Below are positions 44,437 through 52,822 of a DNA stretch of 64,000 nt, one piece after another (position 1 is the stretch's first letter; every line of letters begins with the position of its first letter). The notes under the pieces are model-generated. The model did not search any database, was not told the DNA's origin, and saw nothing but the letters and a program-made list of their open reading frames with translations. The stretch is from Dawidia cretensis. Lineage in GTDB: Bacteria > Bacteroidota > Bacteroidia > Cytophagales > Cyclobacteriaceae. Both the position numbers and the translations under genes were made by a program. The stretch covers positions 186,001 through 250,000 of the forward strand of contig NZ_JAHESE010000003.1 of NCBI RefSeq assembly GCF_018598175.1, written 5' to 3'.

Positions 44437-45516
44437 ATGAACAAGTCGTATAGACATCGGTTGTATGCTCCCCTGTTGGGAGTCGTCACATTTGCACTTC
44501 TCGCAGCCGGTATCGCTGCGTGTACAACAAAAGCAGAAAATCTCGAACAGCCCGCGGTGGTTGCGTCCGCTCCGGTGGGTGTACCGGTAGACGTCATCGT
44601 GTTGCAGCCGCACGCCATTCACGAAGAACTGGAGGTGACGGGCACACTCGTCGCGTATCAGGAAGTGGATATCGTCAGCGAGCTTACCCGTCGGATCGTG
44701 CAGGTAAATGCGCGTGAAGGTAGCCACGTGAAAAAAGGCACATTGTTATTCCGCCTGGATGACGCCGACCTGCAGGCGCAACTCGAGCGTTTCCGTCAGC
44801 AAGAGAAACTTGCCGTGCTAAATGAAAAACGCCTGAAAGATCTACTGGAAAAAGAAGCCATCTCTCAACAGGATTATGATGAGGCCATCACCAACCTGAA
44901 GGTATTACAAGCACAGATCAACGAGGTGCTGGTCATGGTCGACAAGACCCGCATCGTGGCGCCGTTCGATGGCCAGCTCGGTATGATCAATACGCACCCC
45001 GGCGCCATTGTTTCGGTGAATACGATCCTGACGGATATTGAAGACAATAGCCAAATCAAAGTAGAGTTTTCCATTCCTGAAAAATATACCAACGTCATCC
45101 AACTGGGCAGCGAGCAACACTTCACGCTGGCATCCGACGACAAACCCTATACCGCGCGCGTATTTGCCAAAGGTGCGAGCCTGAGCCAGGACACCCGTAC
45201 GTTGTTGGTACGCGCATTGGCAAAGAACACGGAAGGTAAACTTCTGGCGGGTCAGAGCGCACGCATTTCATTGGGGTTGAGCACTTCGGAACATGCGTTG
45301 TCGGTGCCGTCACAAGCGCTGTTACCCTCTACCGGTGGATACACGGTGTATGTAAGCCGCCGCAGTCAGGTGGTACCGGTGCCGGTTAAGATCGGTCAAC
45401 GCAGCACGGGCCTGGTGGAGATCGTGGAAGGCCTCACCGCCGGTGACACTGTAATCGTCAGCAACTTACTGCGGCTTGGTCCTGGCGCTCCGGTAGCATT
45501 TGCTTCTATAAAATAA
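44437..45516 (+). CDS. RND efflux periplasmic adaptor (MFP/HlyD family) lipoprotein
   Basis: 359 residues. Leader LLGVVTFALLAAGIAAC with acylated Cys29. Order of domains: membrane-proximal and lipoyl half (VDVIVLQPHAIHEELEVTG, VKKGTLLFRLDDADLQAQL), a short alpha-hairpin (~115-165: RFRQQEKLAVLNEKRL, EKEAISQQDYDEAITN), second lipoyl half (IVAPFDGQLGMINTHPGAIV), beta-barrel (KVEFSIPEKYTNVIQL) and C-terminal domain (VPSQALLPSTGGYTVYV). It links the inner-membrane pump to the outer-membrane channel; the pump gene follows after 40 bp. Confidence 0.95.
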   Translation: MNKSYRHRLYAPLLGVVTFALLAAGIAACTTKAENLEQPAVVASAPVGVPVDVIVLQPHAIHEELEVTGTLVAYQEVDIVSELTRRIVQVNAREGSHVKKGTLLFRLDDADLQAQLERFRQQEKLAVLNEKRLKDLLEKEAISQQDYDEAITNLKVLQAQINEVLVMVDKTRIVAPFDGQLGMINTHPGAIVSVNTILTDIEDNSQIKVEFSIPEKYTNVIQLGSEQHFTLASDDKPYTARVFAKGASLSQDTRTLLVRALAKNTEGKLLAGQSARISLGLSTSEHALSVPSQALLPSTGGYTVYVSRRSQVVPVPVKIGQRSTGLVEIVEGLTAGDTVIVSNLLRLGPGAPVAFASIK

Positions 45517-45556
45517 TCCTGGCCATACTCTCTCCTAAAATCAAGTAAAAATCGTC

Positions 45557-48500
45557 ATGAGTGCGATATCACAAGTAAGTATATCCCGGCCCGTATTGGC
45601 CGGTGTTATGTCGGTCCTGCTGGTACTATTCGGTATCGTCGGGTACACATTCCTCGGAACACGGGAATATCCCGTTACCGATTCTCCCATCGTCATGGTA
45701 ACCACGGTATATCCGGGCGCAAGCGCCGATATCATTGCCGCCCAGGTGACCAAACCCCTGGAAGAAGCCATTGCCGAAGCGAACGGCATCCGCGCGCTGT
45801 CGTCTGTTTCGCGCGAGCAGGTCAGTATTATCACGGTTGAGTTTAACCTGGACGCTGACCTGGAAGCTGCCGCCAACGACGTGCGCGACAAGGTGTCGAA
45901 GTCACGGCAACAGTTGCCGGCAGACATCGAACCGACCATTGTAGAAAAGTCCGGCCCTGCCGAGTTCCTGGTGTTCCTCACGGTTCAAAGTGATACCCGG
46001 AGTCTGGAGGACATCACCGACTTCGTCAACATCAATATAAAAGAGCGGCTGCAATCTATCCCGGGTGTACGCCTGGTTGATACCTATGCCGGGCGCAAGC
46101 GCTCGATGCGCCTGCGCATGGACCCGCTCAAGCTCGCATCGTACGGATTAACGCCTGCCGATGTTCAGGCTGCCTTGCAACGCGAGAACGTCGATTTGCC
46201 CAGTGGCCGGATTGAAGGCGAGAACACCGAAGTCACGCTGCGTACGCAAGGGCGATTGGTGACAGAAGAAGACTTTAACAAGATGATTGTCCGTCAAAGC
46301 GAAGGCGCCATCGTGCGGTTCAGCGACATCGGTACGGCGATCATGTCTTCGCAGAACGAGCGCACGGCGATGATCGTCGGCGACGGTACGACCGCGCGTT
46401 ACGGCGTGGGCACGGGTGTGCAGCCGCAACGGGGTGCCAACTCGCTGGCTATCGTAGATGAATTCAAGACCCGCTTTGACGAGATCGTTCGTACGGCTCC
46501 AAAAGACTATATCATCAATCTTGGAAAAGACTTTACCGTACCTGTACGCAACTCGCTGTCGGAAGTGGAAGAAACACTCTTCCTGGCATTCGGCCTGGTG
46601 GCCATGATCATCTTTATCTTCTTGCGCGACTGGCGCAGTACGATCATTCCCCTGGTGGCGATTCCCGTATCGATCATCTCCGCCTTCTTTATCATGTATA
46701 TCGGCGACTTTTCGATCAACGTGTTGACATTGCTCGGCCTGGTACTGGCCATCGGGTTGGTGGTGGATGACGCCATTGTGGTGCTGGAGAATATTTATAG
46801 TAAGATTGAACAGGGCATGTCGCCAATCGAAGCGGCGCGCAAAGGCTCTGACGAGATATACTTCGCCGTAATCTCGACGACGGTTACGCTCGCGGCGGTG
46901 TTCCTCCCGATCTTGTTCCTGGGTGGTATCACGGGCAGGTTGTTTAAAGAGTTTGCGATTGTGGTGGCCGGCTCGGTGCTGGTGTCGGCTTTCGTGGCGT
47001 TGACGCTGTCGCCCATGATGAGCGCGTATTTGCTCAAGGCCAATGCTTCGCACGGCTGGTTGTACCGTAAAACCGAGCCATGGTTTGAAGGGCTGAACCG
47101 CGCGTATGAGCGGTCGCTGCACGCCTTCTTTAAAGTGCGCTGGTTTGGGTTTGTGTTGCTGTTGGGATCCTTTGCGATTGCCTGGTGGCTGGCGCCTTCG
47201 CTGCCGTCGGAGCTTGCACCGCTGGAAGATCGTTCCATGGTGGGACTGGCCGTGATTGCGCCGGAGGGCACATCCTACGAAAGTATGGAGCAGACGATGA
47301 AGGAGATCAATAATTATATTTCCGACTCCATTCCTGACCTGAATGGCAACCGAACCTATGCCGGTATCGCGGCCTCTGTTGGTACACTCGTGCAGCCTGT
47401 CAACGGCGGTTTCCAATGGGTGTTCTTAAAAGATCCAAAGGACCGTGTCAGCGGCTTGTCGCAGCAGCAGATCTATGAAAAACTAATCGCGGCTTCCGGC
47501 CGGTTCCGGAATGTGATCGTCATTCCCATTCAAATACCGACCATCGGTGGTTTCTCCAGCTCACAGCCGTTGCAATATATTGTGCAGGCGCCTGATCTGA
47601 ACAGCCTGATCGGCGTCATGCCGAAGCTGATGGGCCAGGTAGCGCAAAGCCCGAAGCTTAGCTTCCAGGATCCTGACTTTAAAGTGAACCGCCCCGAGAT
47701 CGGCATCGAGATCGACCGTCAGCGGGCCGCCCAGTTGGGCATCTCCACGCAGGAGATAGGCCGCACGTTGCAGCTGGCGTTGAGTGGTCGCCGCTATGGA
47801 TACTTCATCTACAACGACCGGCAATATGAAGTGATCGGACAACTGGATCGCAAAGAACGTTCTGCACCGGCCGATTTGAACTCGTTGTTCCTGCGTGCCG
47901 AGAATGGCGAGATGGTGTCGCTCGACAACCTGGTGAGCATGAAAGAAAGTGTAAGTCCGCCGGCGATTTACCGCTATAACCAGGCGTATAGCGTTACGAT
48001 CTCGGCTACGCCCGCCGCCGGCGTGAGCCTGGGCGAGGCGATCAAGGAAATGAATGAAATCACGAAGGCTACGTTGCCGCCCGGCTTTAGTACGGCCCTT
48101 GCCGGTCAGAGCCGCGACTATGCGGAAAGTAGCTCGAGCCTGATCTTCGCCTTCATCTTTGCTATTCTGCTCATCTACCTGGTGCTGGCGGCACAGTTCG
48201 AAAGCCTGATCGATCCGTTTATCATTCTGCTGACGGTGCCGATGGCCCTGACCGGTGCGCTGCTGAGCCTCTGGATCACGAGCCAATCGATCAACGTCTT
48301 TAGCGAGATCGGTATCATTATGCTCATCGGTCTGATCACCAAGAACGGGATCCTCATCGTGGAATTTGCCAACCAACGCAAGGAAGAAGGCATGTCGGTA
48401 AAAGACGCTGTGCTGGCCGCCTCGGCCTCGCGCTTCCGCCCGATCCTGATGACGACGCTCGCGATGATCTTCGGCACACTGCCCATTGCGTTGTCGCTTG

Positions 48501-48679
48501 GTACGTCGTCCGGCAGCCGCACGTCGCTCGGTATTGCCGTCGTGGGTGGGCTGATCTTCGCCGGTGTCCTGACGCTTTATGTGATTCCTTCGGTATATTC
48601 TTACTTCTCCAGGCCATATGCGCATGCTGCGAAGCCCGCACCGCTTCCGGTGACTGGTAACCCGGCGGCTATTGCCTGA
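45557..48679 (+). CDS. RND multidrug/HAE1-type efflux pump
   Basis: 1040 residues, twelve transmembrane segments with two large periplasmic loops. It opens SAISQVSISRPVLAGVMSVL. TM4 has the proton-relay pair in VVDDAIVVLEN; other signatures are GGITGRLFKEFAIVVAG, LAAQFESLIDPFIILLTVP, GALLSLWITSQSINVFSEIG, IMLIGLITKNGILIVEFA and RFRPILMTTLAMIFGTLPI. TM4 lacks the heavy-metal (CzcA) D-E-x-x pattern and reads as the HAE1/multidrug class. It exports hydrophobic compounds with the adjoining adaptor and channel. Control by the ArsR-type regulator upstream is inferred. Confidence 0.96.
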   Translation: MSAISQVSISRPVLAGVMSVLLVLFGIVGYTFLGTREYPVTDSPIVMVTTVYPGASADIIAAQVTKPLEEAIAEANGIRALSSVSREQVSIITVEFNLDADLEAAANDVRDKVSKSRQQLPADIEPTIVEKSGPAEFLVFLTVQSDTRSLEDITDFVNINIKERLQSIPGVRLVDTYAGRKRSMRLRMDPLKLASYGLTPADVQAALQRENVDLPSGRIEGENTEVTLRTQGRLVTEEDFNKMIVRQSEGAIVRFSDIGTAIMSSQNERTAMIVGDGTTARYGVGTGVQPQRGANSLAIVDEFKTRFDEIVRTAPKDYIINLGKDFTVPVRNSLSEVEETLFLAFGLVAMIIFIFLRDWRSTIIPLVAIPVSIISAFFIMYIGDFSINVLTLLGLVLAIGLVVDDAIVVLENIYSKIEQGMSPIEAARKGSDEIYFAVISTTVTLAAVFLPILFLGGITGRLFKEFAIVVAGSVLVSAFVALTLSPMMSAYLLKANASHGWLYRKTEPWFEGLNRAYERSLHAFFKVRWFGFVLLLGSFAIAWWLAPSLPSELAPLEDRSMVGLAVIAPEGTSYESMEQTMKEINNYISDSIPDLNGNRTYAGIAASVGTLVQPVNGGFQWVFLKDPKDRVSGLSQQQIYEKLIAASGRFRNVIVIPIQIPTIGGFSSSQPLQYIVQAPDLNSLIGVMPKLMGQVAQSPKLSFQDPDFKVNRPEIGIEIDRQRAAQLGISTQEIGRTLQLALSGRRYGYFIYNDRQYEVIGQLDRKERSAPADLNSLFLRAENGEMVSLDNLVSMKESVSPPAIYRYNQAYSVTISATPAAGVSLGEAIKEMNEITKATLPPGFSTALAGQSRDYAESSSSLIFAFIFAILLIYLVLAAQFESLIDPFIILLTVPMALTGALLSLWITSQSINVFSEIGIIMLIGLITKNGILIVEFANQRKEEGMSVKDAVLAASASRFRPILMTTLAMIFGTLPIALSLGTSSGSRTSLGIAVVGGLIFAGVLTLYVIPSVYSYFSRPYAHAAKPAPLPVTGNPAAIA

Positions 48680-48697
48680 TCTTACTCTATAAAAATT

Positions 48698-50035
48698 ATG
48701 AAACCACTTCGGTATATCTATCGCACGCTGTTGCTCGCCCTCATCCTGGGCGCAACACGGCCGGCAGTCGCACAACAGTCGCTGTCGTTGCAGGAGGCAG
48801 TACAGCTGGCCGACCTGCACAACCGCGAGATCCTTGAAAGCCAGCTCGGCGTCGAGCAAGCTGCCCAACAACGCATCGTAGCCCGCGCGCTTTACCTTCC
48901 CTCGGTAAGCGCGCAGGCGGGTGTGAATCATTACTTCGACCTGCCGCCGTTCTTCGGCTTTGGTGAAACCAGCTCGGAAGGTAAAGTGCCTTACGGCCGC
49001 TTTGGCGGCAAGGACCAGCTGAATGCTTCGGTATCGGCGGTGCAACCTATCTATAACCCGCTGGCGATCCCTTCGCTGCACCATGCGCGGTTACAGGAAC
49101 GTGAAAGTCAAACGGCATTACAGGGCCGACGTCAGGAGGTACTGGCATCGCTGCGCGAAACCTATCTCAAGGTCCTCGTGCTGAACGAGCGCATCAAGCT
49201 CCAGCAAGAGAGCATTCGCCGTAACAACCGCGTGCTGCAAGATGCCCGCTCGTTGCTGCTGCAAGGTAAAGGGTTGCGTGTCGATACGTTGCGTGCCTAT
49301 ACAGCCGTGCGGAACCTGGAGCCTGAGCTCGTGCGGCTATCGTTCGCGGTAGAGACTAGTACGCTGCAGCTCAAGACGCTTATCGGTGTAGACTCGTTGC
49401 AAGACATCGTACTAACCGATTCGCTCGTAGTACCCGGACCGGAAGCAGTGCCGTCGGAAGAAGACGTGTACGCTGCGGCCAAGCGTAACAATCCCTACTT
49501 TCAGTCGCTGGCGCTGCGAGAGCAACTGGAAGATCAGCAAGTGCGCATGACGTCATCGCTGCGCAAGCCACAGCTTTCGGCGGTGGCGCAGTACCAGGTG
49601 CAGTCGCATACCAACAGCTTTGAGTATGGCAACGCCTATTATCCTTCGGCCTCGTTTGTGGGACTGCAGCTCTCGGTGCCACTGTTTGCCGGGTTTTCCT
49701 CGCAAGCGAAAGTAAAGCGGGCTGCCCTGGGACGGCAGCAGGCAGTGTTGCGCCAACAACACGCGCACGAGCAGCTGCGCGCTTCTGTGCACCAGGCGCT
49801 TGCCGCGCGCCAGGAGTCGTTCGCGCGACTCGAAACGGCATCGGTAACGCGCGAGACCGCGCGCCTCAGCTACACCATCATTCAGTATCGTTATAAGAGC
49901 GGTATTTCTGCGCGTCTTGAGCTGACAGACGCCGAGCTGGCCCTGTCGACGGCGCAATCCAATTACCTCGAAGCGGTGTACGACTACCTCTCGGCAGGCA
50001 TCGCTTTAAACAAATTACAGGGTATTGCCGATTAA
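48698..50035 (+). CDS. TolC-family outer-membrane efflux channel
   Basis: 445 residues with a signal peptide (TLLLALILGATRPAVAQ). The two TolC repeats are seen as paired long coiled helices: LSLQEAVQLADLHNREILES, RLQERESQTALQGRRQEV, and the second half AAKRNNPYFQSLALREQLED, YRYKSGISARLELTDAELAL, SNYLEAVYDYLSAGIALNK. It completes the tripartite efflux system, 18 bp after the pump gene, and is closed by a terminator. Confidence 0.95.
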   Translation: MKPLRYIYRTLLLALILGATRPAVAQQSLSLQEAVQLADLHNREILESQLGVEQAAQQRIVARALYLPSVSAQAGVNHYFDLPPFFGFGETSSEGKVPYGRFGGKDQLNASVSAVQPIYNPLAIPSLHHARLQERESQTALQGRRQEVLASLRETYLKVLVLNERIKLQQESIRRNNRVLQDARSLLLQGKGLRVDTLRAYTAVRNLEPELVRLSFAVETSTLQLKTLIGVDSLQDIVLTDSLVVPGPEAVPSEEDVYAAAKRNNPYFQSLALREQLEDQQVRMTSSLRKPQLSAVAQYQVQSHTNSFEYGNAYYPSASFVGLQLSVPLFAGFSSQAKVKRAALGRQQAVLRQQHAHEQLRASVHQALAARQESFARLETASVTRETARLSYTIIQYRYKSGISARLELTDAELALSTAQSNYLEAVYDYLSAGIALNKLQGIAD

Positions 50036-50060
50036 ATACGGCACATCGCTTATAGGGAAG

Positions 50061-50101
50061 ACATCCGGTAGCATAAAAGCATGCACCGGGTGTTTTTTTT
50101 T
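50061..50101 (+). terminator. Terminator of the RND operon
   Basis: ACATCCGGTAGCAT pairs with ATGCACCGGGTGT (one mismatch and a one-base bulge) and is followed by T9. It lies 26 bp after the channel gene stop. An ATG at 50081 falls inside this hairpin, which argues against it as the start of the next gene. Confidence 0.85.
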
Positions 50102-50128
50102 ATAATATTGCGGCCCAATAATTACGGC

Positions 50129-51019
50129 GTGGCGCACCAACTTCCCAACTCACATAAGGGTCTTCGTTCAACGGTGATCGGCATCATCGTCAGTACCGCC
50201 CTGGCGCTTATCAAAGGCATTGGCGGCATACTCGGAAATTCTTACGCCCTCATTGCCGATGCTATCGAATCCAGCACTGATATTTTAACGTCGACCATGC
50301 TGTGGCTGGGATTGAAATGGTCGTCGCGTCCGGCGGACGAAGACCATCCCTACGGGCATGGCAAAATGGAAGCGCTTGTGGCGTTGGGCGTCTCCATAGC
50401 GATGGCGGTTGCGGCGGTGGTGATCGCCGTGAAGAGCATTCAGAACATGATTACGCCGCACAAGACGCCTGAGCCGTATACGCTGATCATTCTGGTGGTA
50501 GTGATCGCGACGAAAGAGCTGTTGTACCGGTTTGTATTGAAAACCGGTACCGAAATTAAAAGCGATGCTGTGAAGGCCGATGCGTTTCACCACCGCAGTG
50601 ATGCCATCACCTCGGCAGCAGCGTTTATTGGTATCCTGATCGGCATTGTGGGGGGTGAGGGGTATGAAGTAGCAGATGACTATGCAGCGCTGTTTGCGTC
50701 GGCTATTATTATGATCAATGCGTATCTCATTCTACGGCCGGCCATTGGCGAGCTATTGGATGAAGCATTAGATCCTGCCGTGAATACAGAAGTGATGCGT
50801 CTGGCAGGTAGTGTGCCGCAGGTGGTTTTGGTGGAGAAGTGTCATATCCGGAAGATGGGGATTTTTAAGCATGCTGACTTGCACATCTGGGTGGATAAGG
50901 CCCTGACGGTAGAGGAGGGGCATGCGATTTCACATCGTGTTAAAGATCATATTCAACTAACGCTGCCGGAGTTTACGGATGTTATGATACATATTGAGCC
51001 GGCGGGGCACCACGATTAA
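50129..51019 (+). CDS. Cation diffusion facilitator (CDF) transporter
   Basis: 296 residues from the GTG at 50129 (VAHQLPNSHKGLRSTVIG). An ATG at 50081 would encode Phe-rich residues from the terminator T-tract, so I prefer GTG. Six transmembrane segments; metal-site residues in ALIADAIESSTDILTS (E-x3-D instead of the more usual H/D-x3-D) and AFHHRSDAITS (H-x3-D); the loop DEDHPYGHGKME; and the C-terminal cytoplasmic ferredoxin-like domain (VEKCHIRKMGIFKHADLHI). It exports Zn, Fe, Mn or a similar divalent ion from the cytoplasm. It is independent of the RND operon by terminators at both ends. Confidence 0.92.
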   Translation: MAHQLPNSHKGLRSTVIGIIVSTALALIKGIGGILGNSYALIADAIESSTDILTSTMLWLGLKWSSRPADEDHPYGHGKMEALVALGVSIAMAVAAVVIAVKSIQNMITPHKTPEPYTLIILVVVIATKELLYRFVLKTGTEIKSDAVKADAFHHRSDAITSAAAFIGILIGIVGGEGYEVADDYAALFASAIIMINAYLILRPAIGELLDEALDPAVNTEVMRLAGSVPQVVLVEKCHIRKMGIFKHADLHIWVDKALTVEEGHAISHRVKDHIQLTLPEFTDVMIHIEPAGHHD

Positions 51020-51029
51020 TACAGTGTGC

Positions 51030-51082
51030 GTGTGAGAGCGGGAGTGAAGAAAGGAGAGCACTCTTGCTCTCACACCTTTTTT
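51030..51082. terminator. Terminator after the CDF gene
   Basis: GTGTGAGAGC pairs with GCTCTCACAC over a 26-nt loop that can fold AGTG/CACT, followed by CTTTTTT. It lies 10 bp after the CDF stop and 2 bp past the stop of the small minus-strand gene, so it may serve both. Confidence 0.8.
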
Positions 51083-51084
51083 CG

Positions 51085-51222
51085 TTAGCTGCCCAATACG
51101 AATGCTGAGAGCAGCATCAAAATCAATATCAACAGAATATAATTCTTGATCGGGTCTGCGGTACTGTGCGGGCGGCGGTATGGTATCCGCGGCATTTTGA
51201 AGTTTTTTATCGAGGGTCTCAT
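51085..51222 (-). CDS. Small single-span membrane protein, 45 residues
   Basis: MRPSIKNFKMPRIPYRRPHS is a basic N-terminal tail, then KNYILLILILMLLSAFVLGS is one transmembrane helix ending at the C-terminus. The positive N-terminal side should stay in the cytoplasm. It has an ATG, a good hydrophobic pattern, a palindrome 14 bp upstream and a terminator just past the stop, which together make a real gene likely. I recognise no family. It is too short for routine ORF calls. Confidence 0.6.
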   Translation of the reverse strand: MRPSIKNFKMPRIPYRRPHSTADPIKNYILLILILMLLSAFVLGS

Positions 51223-51235
51223 GGTTTCTCAAAAA

Positions 51236-51250
51236 TTGGTATTATACCAA
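51236..51250. promoter_or_regulatory. Palindrome upstream of the small membrane protein
   Basis: TTGGTAT-t-ATACCAA, perfect 7-bp arms, 14 bp upstream of the minus-strand start codon. It could be an operator or a 5'-leader hairpin. Confidence 0.4.
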
Positions 51251-51458
51251 TACTACCATAAGGATGCCAGCCACAAAATGCTGCTGCCGGCCGTGTAAGG
51301 CGCCTTGAATCAGCCGATTTTAGCTACAATCTGGGGGAGAGTAGACTTATTTCTACACTATCCGGAGCATGTTGTACGTATGGAGGATGCCGCCAATAGC
51401 CCATGATTCCCCGGCATGAATTTTTTCAATTTGTCATCCGGACAGTAATTCCGTCTAT

Positions 51459-52298
51459 ATGAAAGATCATTACACACGTTCCTGGCGCTGGTTGGCTTTA
51501 CCGGCGCTTTTGCTGAGCATCGGGCTTACGGTTGTCTATACTTTCCTACCCGGAGATGCGATCCCCGTAAGCGCGATCTTCGGTCGGCATGAGCATCTGT
51601 TTATCCCCGCGACGTATACGTTCGCTGTGGTGGCGATTATCGCCGCATCGTTGCTGGTATATGCCGGCTATCAATTACTCCCGGCGCAACGCCATATTCC
51701 CATTTACGACAAGATTGCCCAGCCTATAGTATTTTCATCTCTGCTGACCATGGTGTGGCTTTATACGTTCACGCAAGAGTATTTGTTTGTTGCCTGGCTG
51801 GTGCAAGTGGGGCAACTGATTTTATCGTTGGTCATTTTTACGCGCATTCGCAACGAAATGAATACAACGCTATACCGTCAATATAAATGGATTCAACTGC
51901 CCTTTACCACGGCCGCAGCCTGGCTGACCTTTAGTACCATCGTGTATGCCGGTGTCTGGCTGAAGTCGATTGGATACGAGGGTGTACCCTTTGGTGAAAA
52001 TGTCGTCGCAGTCCTCGCGGTGCTGGCCGTGGCCCTGCTGGCGAATGCCGTGCGCAACCGGTATCATGATTTTATTTTCCCACTGACAATCGCCTGGTGC
52101 TGCATCGGTATATATGCAGAGCAGCGAAATGCCGAGAAACTGGTGGCCCTCGTGGCGTTATCCACCGGTATATACCTGGTGGCGCGTGTCATGATAGCGG
52201 CGGTACGACAAAGCGTTGTGGAGGTGAGCCGGGTGTACGCACCGGTCGGCTCGAGTGGCGTCGGTCGGGTTCCGAATCATCGTTCGCAATCAGCCTAA
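51459..52298 (+). CDS. Multi-span membrane protein, TspO-like
   Basis: 279 residues with seven or eight hydrophobic helices. The pattern at the start, FLPGDAIPVSAIFGRHEHLFIPATYTF then an IIAASLLVYAGYQLLP helix, resembles Bacteroidota proteins related to TspO/MBR (tryptophan-rich sensory protein), where an extracytoplasmic loop precedes a P-A-x-Y-T-F motif. Later helices (WLVQVGQLILSLVIFTRI, FTTAAAWLTFSTIVYAGVW) fit. The typical Trp-rich core is weaker here, so the family call is tentative. The gene overlaps the convergent receiver gene by 9 bp. Confidence 0.6.
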   Translation: MKDHYTRSWRWLALPALLLSIGLTVVYTFLPGDAIPVSAIFGRHEHLFIPATYTFAVVAIIAASLLVYAGYQLLPAQRHIPIYDKIAQPIVFSSLLTMVWLYTFTQEYLFVAWLVQVGQLILSLVIFTRIRNEMNTTLYRQYKWIQLPFTTAAAWLTFSTIVYAGVWLKSIGYEGVPFGENVVAVLAVLAVALLANAVRNRYHDFIFPLTIAWCCIGIYAEQRNAEKLVALVALSTGIYLVARVMIAAVRQSVVEVSRVYAPVGSSGVGRVPNHRSQSA

Positions 52299-52649
52299 CA
52301 GCGTGCGTATTTTCTTAAGCAGGTCGCGGGTATTGACCGGCTTTACCAAAAATTCGTTGACACCTTGTTTAAGGGCTAATGCAATCACTTCTTCTTCGCC
52401 GTCGGATGACAGCATGATGATCGGGGTGGGTTTACCTTGTTCCTCGCGCACGCGCTTGAGGATATCGTCGCCGTTGAAGTAGGGCATGTGGATGTCGGTA
52501 ATGATCAGGTCGAAGTGCTCGCCCCGGTCAAGTGCAGACATGGCTTCCTGGCCGTCACGGGTCAGGACCGCCTTGTAGCCTTGCTCGCGCAGGGTTACTT
52601 CTACTACTTTCAGTACGACCTCGTCATCGTCGCATACCAGAATACGCAT
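52290..52649 (-). CDS. Single-domain response regulator (CheY-like)
   Basis: 119 residues from the ATG at 52649 (MRILVCDDDEVVLKVVEV). A complete receiver domain: acidic pocket Asp7-Asp9, phospho-acceptor Asp52 in LIITDIHMPYFNGDD, Ser in IIMLSSDGE and Lys in FLVKPVN. There is no output domain, so it acts through protein contacts or in a phosphorelay. No histidine kinase adjoins it; the nearest kinase-like protein is the one at 61852. Confidence 0.93.
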   Translation of the reverse strand: MRILVCDDDEVVLKVVEVTLREQGYKAVLTRDGQEAMSALDRGEHFDLIITDIHMPYFNGDDILKRVREEQGKPTPIIMLSSDGEEEVIALALKQGVNEFLVKPVNTRDLLKKIRTLLG

Positions 52650-52822
52650 AATTTTACATTCAGAATGCGGCGAATATAGTAACAATTAGGTTATGGGGCT
52701 AAGACCTCATGCCCGCGTGCGAAAAACAGAACACCTGTTCGCCTTCGCTCCCACGCTCATGCTGTTTTTGGGTATACTTTCTGTTGCTTTTTCCTGGCAA
52801 AATTTTCAATTTCATCTTACGT

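Noticed and set aside
46148-47416. Minus-strand ORF of 422 codons under the RND pump
   Set aside because: Same reason: composition of a shadow frame, opposite a conserved pump sequence.
47561-49084. Minus-strand ORF of 507 codons under the RND pump and channel genes
   Set aside because: It is a shadow frame of high-G+C coding sequence, Arg/Gln/His-rich, with no domain. The plus strand holds clear RND and TolC genes.
50081-50128. ATG start of the CDF gene
   Set aside because: The codon lies within the RND operon terminator stem and the T-tract would encode Phe residues; GTG 50129 is preferred.
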